Shown: positions 34,457 through 43,782 of the stretch, in pieces | Layout of the letters: each line of letters starts with the position of its first letter | Position numbering within the stretch: position 1 is the first letter of the stretch | NCBI RefSeq assembly: GCF_000003195.3 | Contig: NC_012878.2 | Coordinates: forward strand, 4,840,462-4,904,461 | DNA length: 64,000 nt | From: Sorghum bicolor | Lineage: Eukaryota; Streptophyta; Magnoliopsida; Poales; Poaceae | Direction of reading: 5' to 3' | Position numbers and translations under genes: made by a program | The notes under the pieces: model-generated | What the model saw: only the letters and a program-made list of their open reading frames with translations | Databases searched by the model: none | Told to the model about the DNA's origin: nothing

Positions 34457-36670
34457 ACGTATAATCGAATCTTAGATGTAGATAGACGTATGGCTGCCAT
34501 GGTTTATATTTAAGATTTTATTTTACTTTTATTTACATATATGTGTTGCATGTAAAAAAGAATGAAAATCTGTTTGGACTGGAAAATGAGAAAAATATGA
34601 TACACTAGTATCCTTTTTCCAAAAAAAAGAACATTTGCCTTGGCCAATGTACCAATTGCTTGAAATTTGGTGCAATAAGGTAGCAACCGGCCTCTGATTT
34701 TCACATTGTGAAGAAATGGGATCCCAATATATGTGAGATATTGCAAATGTCATTTAGAAAAAACATTTCAAGATTGATACACTCCTATGTCCTAATGATT
34801 GGAATTGTTGTGTACATTTTACGTCTTGCAAAATACATGATCAGTTTTTGTTAGCTTAGAATAGTACTGTTAAGATAAACGAGCGTTTTGGCCATTGTTT
34901 AAACAATGTCGTAACTGTAACTGTTGGTTACGGTTTGGTAAACTTTTTGACCACTTATTTTTATAGTTTAAGGATTTATTTTAATATCCATGAAATCTTT
35001 TAGATGTGCATTCATTAATATATAAATACTTTTACAAACTCGGTCAAAAATTAGAAAAGATGAACTTAAGAACACTAAAACGAACCATGATTATTTTAGA
35101 GTCAAGGTAGCACGCGATGCTTTTTATGTACGTACATACGCACAAATATGTATATTTGCTGAGGCTAGCACACTTTATGCCTTAGCCTTATAGATACGTG
35201 AAGAATGAACTAATAACATGCCAAGGCACGAGCGAGTTAATTTAATTAATCGGATGGAATGTACTCCTAATTAACCTATACGACAATAGTATGCTCCGAC
35301 TTCAGAATCACGCACATGGAATGGAAGATGCCCAACGACGTATAATAAGCCGGTCAAATGAGGGGTACTACTTTTCTTTACGCCTTATTAAGTTGGTGAT
35401 TTTTTTTTGTTTTAGTTATTGTAGCATTTTCTGTTTGTATTTGGTAATTATTATCTAATTATAAACTAACTAGTTTAAAAATATCGTCTTATAAATTGCA
35501 AGTAATTTGTAAGTAAATTGTATATTTTTTTTATCTATATTTAATATTCTATACATACGTCTAAAGATTTAATATGACGATAATTTTTTTAAAAAAATAG
35601 AAGCTTGTCAGAGCATTCTCGTGAATTTGACTTGCGTTCCAAGAGCTGGCAGTTGCAGCCCGGCACAGGTGGAGTATGAGTAGCATCCAAGTAAGGGCCA
35701 TCCGTGGAACTTGCAAAAGCTATAGGGTGCCATCCGAAAAAATAGTGATAATAATAATCACCGTGGTAAAATCGGTAATGTACGTTGCACTTGCACCCAC
35801 GCGTAGTTAAAAAGGTATTGTTTAGTTCACTTAAAAACAAAAAAAAATTTCAAGATTTTTCGTCACATCGAATCTTCGACACATGCATAAAGCATTAAAT
35901 ATAAACGAAAATAAAAACTAATTGCACAGTTTACCTGTAAATCATGAGACGAATCTTTTGATCTTAATTAGTCTATGATTGGACAATATTTTTGTCACAA
36001 ACAAACGAAAATACTATAATAGCGAAATTCAAAATCTTTTCGCATCTAAACAAGGGCTTTGTTTAGTTCCCAAAAGATTTTACAAAATTTTTCAAATTCC
36101 CCGTCACATGAAATCTTTAGACGTATGCATGAAGTATTAAATATAGACGAAAATAAAAACTAACTACACAGTTTGGTAGGAATTGACGAGACAAATTTTT
36201 TGAGCCTAGTTAGTCAATAATTGGACAATATCTGTTAAATACAAATGAAATTGGTACTATTTATATTTTGCAAAATATTTTACAAGTAAACGAGACCAAG
36301 TCCGAAAATGAGAAAAGAAAAGAAAACAGCAGTGCACGTGTCCGCTGTCCACCACGACCACAAGTCCACAAGGAGAGGCACGGGCACCCGCCAGCCGGCG
36401 ACGTGTCCGCAGCGAATCCGCTTTTACGACCTGTGGGTCCGGAGACGCCGGGTCCCGTGCGTCAGTGGGCACCTTGGGGCTGGGCGTGAGGCGTGCGTGG
36501 GGTCGGGTTGGTGTGGTGTGGTGTGCTCGCGCTATCCCTATGTGCCACCCACACCCACCGCACACAGGTTTGACTAGCGCTCCCTGCGGGCCCAAGCCAA
36601 GCTCTCCCTCGTCGGCTCCTCCGTGGTGGCCGACCCGACGACGTCACTCAGCATGACCATGACCACAGCC
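34457..36670. repeat. Gene-free MITE field
   Basis: Three decayed relatives of the GGCCTTGTTTAGTT family lie at about 35395-35600, 35813-36054 and 36056-36296, the last two head to tail. Shared internal marks are GACGAAAATAAAAACTAA, CACAGTTT and TTGGACAATAT. The stretch 34457-35390 is AT-rich with nothing recognisable. The stretch 36300-36660 is a GC-rich patch listed separately. Confidence 0.6.
36300..36660. promoter_or_regulatory. Orphan GC-rich promoter-like patch
   Basis: This 360-bp GC-rich block lies in AT-rich surroundings. It contains CACGTGTCC near 36336 (G-box/ABRE core), GACGTGTCC near 36400 and GACGTCA near 36640. No exon starts within it. A truncated MITE and a Helitron end follow at once. 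It could be the promoter of a gene that has been lost or displaced; this is inference. Confidence 0.3.
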
Positions 36671-36815
36671 TAAGCCTTGTTTACTTTAAAAAAAATTACA
36701 AAATATAAATAGTAATACTTTTATTTGTATTTGATAAATATTATCTAATTATAGACTAATTAGACTCAAAAAATTCATCTCGTCAATTCCGACCAAACTG
36801 TGCAATTAGTTTTTA
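36671..36815. mobile_element. Half of a GGCCTTGTTTAGTT-family MITE, cut by a Helitron
   Basis: It starts GCCTTGTTTACTTT and runs through CCGACCAAACTGTGCAATTAG, then stops abruptly at the Helitron terminus. The other half was not found in the window. Confidence 0.6.
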
Positions 36816-36845
36816 CTAGTATATTGCCCGTGCTAACGCTACGGC
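36816..36845 (-). mobile_element. Helitron 3' terminus, minus orientation
   Basis: Read on the minus strand, CCGTAGCGTTAGCACGG forms a short bulged hairpin, followed by GCAATATA and CTAG, with T next. On plus this appears as A then CTAG at 36816-36819. The Helitron therefore extends to the right; its 5' end was not located. The PPR fragment lies inside it. Confidence 0.6.
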
Positions 36846-37119
36846 GATATTTAGAAAAAAAATTACAAAACTAAAATAAATCATAAAATTAAAAAACAAA
36901 CCTACCCACTAACAAAAAAGTCTATATGAAAATTACAGTTATATTTGATTTTAACAAATGCTATGTAGAAAAGTTGAGAAACACAGCTGATCTACAAATG
37001 CTCATCATTTGTCTTATAACCTTGGTAACGAGTACATAGAAAATGAGATACTTACACCTGCCTTACTGGACAAACAAACAAGAAAAACAAAATTGTAGAG
37101 ATCGATTAAAGAAATAATA

Positions 37120-37398
37120 AAACAAAAATCCCAAACAAGCATCGTGCATCTTCTACAACACCGCACTTGAGATACAAATGGATTAGAGTATGTTCTCCAC
37201 TGCCACCCTTCCAAGTCCACACGTGCATGCACCCACCGTCCAAGCTCAAGTGACCTCTGCACAGGCCGTCAACAAGGCAACCATGGTCACTGCGTCATCC
37301 TTGACACGCGCCTCTCATCCTCCAGAACAGGTCCACCGCCTCTGCTGCCCTCCCAGCATTCGCGCACCCATCAATCATGGTCGTCCATGCCACCGCGT
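37120..37398 (-). pseudogene. PPR protein gene fragment, downstream part
   Basis: Minus-strand codons give pentatricopeptide-repeat sequence: VAWTTMIDGCANAGRAAEA (a PPR with typical W-TTMI-G-A-G spacing), then after frame changes DDAVTMVALLTACAE, LGRWVHARVD and KCGVVEDARCLF. PPR proteins bind organelle RNA for editing or processing. Two or more frameshifts make it non-functional. It continues on the other side of the retrotransposon at 50178. Removing the 12.8-kb insertion and one copy of CGCGT rejoins the reading frame exactly. Confidence 0.75.
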
Positions 37399-37641
37399 TG
37401 TTGGGAAGATGCTCTCCGCACTCCCCAGCAGTACGGTGAATAGTGAACCTTCTCACTCGGTGCCGTGAGAGGTCTGAGCTCCAACAGGCAGTGGGCTCAA
37501 CAGTAGGTGAATACAGTGAATGCTCTCTCTTATTAATGGCGGCATCACGCCCCTTATATAGGGCCCGGAAACCGACCCAATGACATTTACATAAATGCCC
37601 CGTGACGGTGGGGGAATATTCCAGCATATTCTTTCATCGCA
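37399..37641 (-). repeat. Truncated 3' LTR (R-U5 and core promoter only)
   Basis: 37399-37641 matches 49472-49714 with no difference I could see, including TATATAAG on the minus strand at 37553-37560. Beyond 37641 the two LTRs are unrelated: about 458 bp of U3 and the purine tract are missing here. Plus-strand promoter sequence of the antisense gene follows directly. Confidence 0.9.
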
Positions 37642-37732
37642 GTTGACGAAGCGCAACGGTCTGGCCGATTCCTCCGCTTATAGCCGTTGGGCGCGGGGAA
37701 TCGCAACGGCCGCGCGGTCGCAGGCCCCCCCC

Positions 37733-37739
37733 TATAAAA
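37733..37739 (+). promoter_or_regulatory. TATA box of the antisense gene
   Basis: CCCCCCTATAAAAGGGG is a strong plant TATA context. It lies 247 bp upstream of the first in-frame ATG (37980), with a C/T-rich leader (CTTCCTTCGCTACATC) between, as expected for transcription starting near 37765. Confidence 0.65.
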
Positions 37740-37979
37740 GGGGATGCTGGGGAGCTTTGAGCTCTCACCCCTGCTGCTCATTGCCTGCACACCTTCCTTC
37801 GCTACATCTTTCTCTCTGAGCTGCTCGCGTGCGTTTTTGTTTAGTTCTAAAGTATTGTCGGAGGTTTTACGGTGGCTCAGCTTCCTTCACCGCGTCCTTC
37901 GAGGTCAGATTTTTCTGGTCCTTTGCGCAATTTCCTTAGTGTGAGGTCTGGAGGTTGGCTGCGGAGGTTTGAGGAGTGG

Positions 37980-40900
37980 ATGCTTGAGGTGGCCGCAGCT
38001 CGAGATCTGGAGGAGACGTTGTCTGACGTCGAAGCTTCTGTTGGTGACTTGATCAGTGCGAAGGAGTTTGAGGAGATGGCGGCGATTACTTTTGAGTTTG
38101 GGCAGTCGACTGTGAGGACGGAGGATATCGCTGACATGGTTGAGGCTAGGTTTTTCAAGGATGGTCGGGCGGAGGCTCCTCCTGCGGGTCAAACGGTGCC
38201 TGCGCCTGGTGAAGGTTATGCTGTTGTTTTTAGGGATTTCTTCACCTGCGGGCTTCGGATGCCTCCATATCATTTCCTTCGCGAAGTGATGGAGAGTTTC
38301 AACGTGGAGCTACAGCATTTCAGTCCCAATGGGATACTGACACTTAGCAAGTTCGCCTGGGCGTGTGAATCCTACGGAGCAATGCCTCACATTGATACTT
38401 TCTGCTCGTATTTTGAACTTCAGCGTCAACCTAAGAAGGTGAAGGATGCCGAAGGTGTTGAGTGCATTGCGCAGTTTGGAAGCTGCGCGTTCATGCCGCG
38501 CCGCACAATGCCTGGGCCAAGGTGCGAGATCTCCTACTGCCAAAAGGGTAAGTGGGAGAAGGATTGGATGAGAGCCTGGTTCTACGTGAGGACCCCCGCT
38601 GCGTCGAAGACTTTAGATGACGGCAGCGTTGATAAAGTTTATCCTTACGCGTCTTTGATGAAGGAGCTGAAGCCTTTCTCGAAGGTTGATCCTTCGCAGG
38701 AGATGTCGGAGGAGCGACTTGCTTGTGATAAGGCATTTGCGCTGGCATGCCGATATTCCGGAGGCCGGGATTTGGTTGAGGAGATGGTCGCTGCTGACTA
38801 CTGGCCCCTTGGCCGCAGGACCGATGAGTTCACCATTGAGATGGTGCAAGTCCCTGTGTTTGGTCCTCCGGAAGGTTTGCCGTTTCCCCGGTTTGGCGCG
38901 GGTATTCCGGAGGATGAGACCAAGGAGTCCTTCCTTGATCGAGTGGAGGTTTCCACTCGGAGGATCGTCGGGAAGATTTCGGAGAAGGAGTATCTCCAGC
39001 GGAGGTCTGCACTGGGCACGATGCCCCGCTTTAACCGAGTGTTTGAGGAATTGAGGATTGAATATGAGGATTACGTTGTTCCTCCGGATGTTTTGTTGGG
39101 GTTGGAGAAGAAGAAGGATTCCTCCAAGGCCGTTGCTGCGGCGGAGGCTAGGAAGAGGAAGGGTGGCGGCGCTGTGAAGCAACTTGCTAAGAAGCGCAAG
39201 GCGGAGGTTGTGTTGGAGACTCCTGTGGAGTCTTCCTCCGCTCGCTCTTCTGCTGCCGAGTCCAATTCGGTGGCTTCTGTTCCTGCGGAGGCTGCTCCTG
39301 CTGGTGGAGTTCCTGAGGTTGAGGCCTCACGCGCGGTCTCTTCTATACGCGCGCCTTTTGCGTCCCTTCTTGGGGAGGAGTCTTCCGACGCGGAGGCTCC
39401 TGAGGCGAGTCCTGCGCGGGAGGCGAATCCTGTGGTGGCCGAGAGTCCTGCGCGGGAGGCTTTGGGTGGAGGAGGATCTCCGCCTAAGGAGGTTCAAGTG
39501 GAGTCCAGCGACGAAGCTGAGTCCGCCTCTGTTCGGAGGATCAGGAGGGCGGAGGCTCCCCTTCGTCCGGCTGGTGACGGTATTAATTCGTTGTACATGG
39601 GTAATGATTTTTTGTTGATTATTTGTTTTTCTGCAAGTTTTGATTGACTTGGTCTCATGTTTGTGGTTTATCTTTCAGCGGATGTTTTTGCTGGGCTAGC
39701 TACCGCGGAGGAGATGGCTAAAGGCGCCAGCGTTGCGCAGGAAGGACTTGCCGTTCCTCCGCCGCGTGAGCCTGCGCCTTCTGCGTTGGCCAACAGGCCT
39801 TCGCCTGCTGATGTTCTTGGTCCCGGTGAGTTTCTTCTTTTTGGTTCAACAGTTTGGTTTGTTTTTGGCATTTTATTCTAAGGTTTGTTTTTGTTATGCG
39901 CAGGTGCTTCTGAACCTTCGATCACAGGTTGGACTGATGCCTTGCGCGAGGTTCATTCCTTGGTCGGAGGTTCGTGTTCTGGCCTCCGCCAAAGGTTTTT
40001 TGTTTCTTACAATGTTTTTTCTTACTTGTTTTTGCTTTACAGATCGTTTTCGTCAGAAGCTCCGCGGCATGGATTTTGACACGCTCCTTCGCGTGCAATA
40101 TGAGCACCATAGCCTTGTATGTTTGTGATTTGTTATATCTTCCTTCGCGGTTTTTCACTCGGAGGTTTGTTGTAACTATTTATTTTTGATCAGGGTCATC
40201 ACATGGCTGCCGCCTTGGAGGAGCGTTGCTCCCGGGAGGTTATCTGCCGTGATGAGGCGATTGGTGCTCTGAAGAAGGAGAACGAGACCTTGGAGGCTGA
40301 GAAGGCTCGTCTGTCGGAGGAGGTTAAGGAGTTTTCCTCCGTCAGGAAGGAGATTGATTCCCTGAGAAAGGAGAGGGATGACTATAAGGCTGGATCGGAG
40401 GTTCTGAAGAAAGAGAAAGAAGATGCCGAAGCTTCGGCGGCGGTCCTCCGCACAAGTGTCGTTGAGGCGAGGAGAGTTAGGGACTTAGCCCTGCAGCGAG
40501 CCGAGAAGGCGGAGGACATTGCTGAACGCCTTCGCAAAGAGCTTGACGCTGAGCGGACGTCTGCGGCTGAGCTGCAGACTCGCATACAGAAGGCGGAAGC
40601 GGAGGCTGCAGCTATTGTTGGGCTCTATGCCGACTCGCTTGCGAAGTTTGGGGGAAGCACCTCTGCTCCTCCGCCCGGCGGCGATGTTGGGGCTGCCCTC
40701 GCATGGCTGAAGTCTCATATCCGCATGCTCCCCGACTTTGTCGGTGGTGCTGTTGATTTTGGGGCTTTGGCCGCGGTTAGCTCTTTCGCTAGGCTTTTAC
40801 GCCGCGGAGGTTGCTCTCACGCGGAGGGAGTCGCCAAGGAGGAATTTGCTGCGGCGGAGGACGTTGGCGAAGGCACCCCTAGCCTGCGCAAATCTGTCCG

Positions 40901-41239
40901 GAACTTTATCAGTTCGTTCTGGATTAGGTTTAGGCGGGCTGAGGCGAAGAAGATGGCGGAGGCTCGTCGCGCTGAGGTATTGTTGATTATTTTTATTTTT
41001 CTTTTTGTATTTTGCTTTGCTGTTTTGCAATGTTACTTAAGATGGGTATTTTGTAGGAGATTGCGAAGAAGGAGGCTAAGGTTGACAAGGCCGGTCCTTC
41101 GCGTCCACCGAGGGAGGCGCGTCCTCCGACCCAGACTGAAGCGGAGGCTCGTGATGCTGGTGCCAAGGCTCCGGAGGGATCTGGTGCCAAGGTTTCAGAG
41201 CTGCCCGAGACTTCTGCTCCTCCTCCGCCTCAGGTGTGA
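37980..41239 (+). CDS. Antisense spliced gene of the Tat element, Transposase_28-like protein with coiled coil
   Basis: Exons are 37980-39600, 39679-39825, 39904-39969, 40043-40116, 40194-40976 and 41057-41239. All five introns are GT-AG and 73-80 bp long. The joined frame is 2874 nt: 957 residues plus stop. The N-terminal half (about residues 60-230) has the layout of the 'putative gypsy type transposon' family (PF04195, Transposase_28), with FFTCGLRMPPYHFLREV, SKFAWACESYG and FGSCAFMPRR. A basic KR-rich patch and an Ala/Glu/Ser-rich linker follow. Exon 5 codes a long coiled coil (KKENETLEAEKARLSEEV), then ALAWLKSHI and FARLLRRGGCSHAEGV, conserved in such proteins. The frame is open to a TAA at 37848, so the ATG at 37980 is the first possible start. 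Function is unknown. It runs opposite to gag-pol and converges on it. Confidence 0.75.
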
Positions 41240-41518
41240 GGCTTGTTAGTTTTTAGGTTTATCTTAGTCTTTTTTGCGTCCAAGCATGTGACGCTTTTTG
41301 TAAATAAGGCCGGAGGTTTTGTTTATTTTGTACAGACTTTTGAGGATGTAATATATTAAGTTGTTTTCAGATAAGCCTTTGTTTTACACTTTGATCCTGC
41401 GCAGGTCTCTGGCGGAGGACCTGCGCAGGATCATTTCATTACTCCCCTTTCGATTTTTTACAAAGAGATTTATGTTTCTGGCGAATTGTGAGAGTACTGG
41501 CGAGTTGCCTTCCCTAGC

Positions 41519-42115
41519 ATGAGATTGGTGGATATGTTCGAGTTTGTTGGATATGATATTGATGGCGAAGGATCTGGATTTATCCAGTCGCTTGCGCGCC
41601 GAGGTTCATGGCCTCCGGCTTAGGTGGTGGTTTTTGTTTTTCTTTTCGTTTATCGTAGGTTTTACTTGTATTTTTTGACATGATTTGATGTGTTTATGTA
41701 GTTGCCATATCCCATCCTTCGCATCTTTGGTGAGAGGGATAGGGTACGCTGGGTGGCGGAGGCTTCTGAGGATGTTGCTGAGCCTTTTCTTCAAGGTTTT
41801 CCGGAGGTTCGAAAGCTTCGTTTGGCTTTTTGGTTTTATCCTTCGTTTGTGTTGGCTTTGAAGTTATTTTCTGCGCAGGTTGTGAGTTCTGCTCCGTTGG
41901 AAGATCTTCCTTCGAACTTTGTCGAAGGAAGTTACGTTACCCCGGTGACGTTCAAGTGTGGAGATTTGTACGCGAGGGGTTATCTAATTGACTGGTGGCG
42001 CCATAAGTATCCTACGCGTAGTATAGATGACTTAGTTGATTTCCTTGTTCGTGATTACTGTGATGATCTTAGGCTTTTTCCAGATTCGTATGTTAGAATT
42101 GTGCGAGGGTCTTAG
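41519..42115 (+). pseudogene. Second antisense gene candidate, two exons, stop at the splice donor
   Basis: From ATG 41519 a frame reads MRLVDMFEFVGYDIDG and ends in TAG at the edge of a GT donor (about 41622). After a GT...AG intron ending at 41700, a second exon (41701-42115) reads LPYPILRIFGERDRVRWV to RIVRGS and stop. The phases agree, so the only obstacle is TAG where CAG would fit a consensus donor. A poly-A signal AATAAAG lies at 42193. I do not recognise the protein. It may be the next gene in the antisense region or a trailing part of the first. Confidence 0.35.
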
Positions 42116-43260
42116 AACCTTCGACGTTTTACGGTCGGAGGATGTTTCTCGTTTTTTGTTGTAAGCTTCTGTTATGTACATTGTATATGGTTAATAAAGA
42201 TCAGACATTTTTACCACATGGTCTCCGCACCTTTTAATTTTGACAACCTTCGCGCTATAATTTGTACGTGACTCATGGATCCTTCGGTTGTTTAGTGGAA
42301 GGAGGATTTGTAAGTTGAACTTGTACAAGCTACCTATAACCTTCGACTTTTTATGTGTCGAAGGATGATTTTATTCTTTTCTTGTAAGCGAACTTTTGTA
42401 ATGATTTCTTCATCAATAATAAAGTTTTTAAGTTTGCTACAACCTTCGATCTCATTTTTATTACAACCTTCGCGCTACAGCATTTGTATATATTGCAACG
42501 TCACGGTGGTGTTGATCCTAAGGATCTTTGTGTTGCTGTGGCTTGCTTGTTCTTGATGCTTGATGTTGCGAAGGTGTTGTTGATTTTTTCTTGCGCGGAG
42601 GGTCGCCGTTTCTTGGCCTTAGAACCTTCGACTTTTTTTGCGCGAAGGATCCTTCGCTGAATTGTGCTATTTTTTTCCTTTGCTCGACTCCCGTGGAGTG
42701 TTGTCGAGGAGAACCTTCGGCTATCTGAGTCGGAGGTTCTGAAGGGACGTTACGAGACTTCGTGCGATACCCTTCAGAGACCTCTGAGTCTGACTTCCAT
42801 TGTTTCTGTTGTGGCTGTACACGACTTTGTGGTCGATGTTCATCACAACGCCGGAGTTCTAGTATTACGAAGCTTCGTGCGATACAAACTTTTGTTGGTG
42901 TTGTGAGGCTAACTCCTGCTTCCATGGTGGCCTAGGATTTTTGCTTTTTGACTGCTAGGTTTGCACTCGATGCTCGGGTCTTTGTATACTGATTCTGATT
43001 GAGGGTGGGGGTAGGGTGAGCCTGGTTTTATAGGCTTTCGTGCATTTATTTTATGTACTTAGTTAGGTTAAAGTTTATTGTCGGGTTATTGATGGTTGTT
43101 GCGGTAGTTGGTTTTGCTGTACCTGACTGAGGGTTATTGTAGTTTCGTTTTAATTTCACACTTTGTTTGTTGGGGGTCTGCTTGGAGTAGCAGGATACCT
43201 TCGACCTTATTTTGGTGAAGGTTATGTGAATTTTGTCGAGGTCTGTCTTGTGAATGTTAA
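42116..43260. repeat. Hairpin-bearing tandem modules in the element's 3' region
   Basis: AACCTTCGAC followed after 8-12 bases by GTCGRAGGAT forms a hairpin at 42116-42142, 42338-42366 and, weaker, 42623-42650. A related half occurs at 43197-43205. The first two are parts of a tandem duplication with a period of about 220 bp: TTGTAAGC follows each, AATAAAG follows at 42193 and 42417, and ACAACCTTCGCGCTA follows at 42243 and 42462. They look like duplicated 3' ends of the antisense transcripts. Confidence 0.6.
42518..42925 (-). CDS. Basic 135-residue open frame downstream of pol, doubtful
   Basis: A minus-strand frame beyond the pol stop encodes a Lys/Arg/Gln-rich polypeptide with no domain I recognise. 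It overlaps the hairpin module at 42623-42650 and has low-complexity composition. It may be a trailing ORF of the element or chance. No splice or promoter signals point to it. Confidence 0.15.
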   Translation of the reverse strand: MEAGVSLTTPTKVCIARSFVILELRRCDEHRPQSRVQPQQKQWKSDSEVSEGYRTKSRNVPSEPPTQIAEGSPRQHSTGVEQRKKIAQFSEGSFAQKKSKVLRPRNGDPPRKKKSTTPSQHQASRTSKPQQHKDP

Positions 43261-43782
43261 ACCTCCGCTGCCTTTTGGCAAAAATAATATAGTTCCTGAT
43301 GCCTGATTCTCCTCAGGTCTTTGTCAGGTTTGAAGGTTTTGTTCCTTCTGGCCATGTTGTGATGCCTGAGGAGGACAGGACTTTTTCACTTTTTGGCCAT
43401 GTTATCCTTGCTGCCCGGCTCTTGGCTAGGTCTTTTGCTAAGGATTTGGTGTTTTTTCACCTTTGAGGACGTTCCGAGCTTTCTTAGCTTTTGGATGAAA
43501 GCTGCGGAGGGTCCTTGTGATCACGTGATGTTTTGTCAAATGCTACAGCCTCGTTGCTGGCTGTTTTTCGACTTTTGGGCTTTGGTTCTGGGGTGGATTC
43601 CTCTTTATATTTCAGAGGTTTTTACATAGGTTCTGCCTCGTTAAAAACCTCACCTCCTGGTAGGAGTACCCCTGTGAGGAAAAGAGTGCAGACCTTGGAA
43701 TGCGAAAAAGTAGAGAAAAAGAAAACTAGCGTATTTAGGGATGTGGATGCCGCCGCTTATTTTGCAGGGGTCATCCTTACAC

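Noticed and set aside
37872..37874. GTG as a start for the antisense gene
   Set aside because: Plant translation uses ATG; the first in-frame ATG is 37980. The 37744 ATG opens a different, short frame and probably lies upstream of the transcription start.
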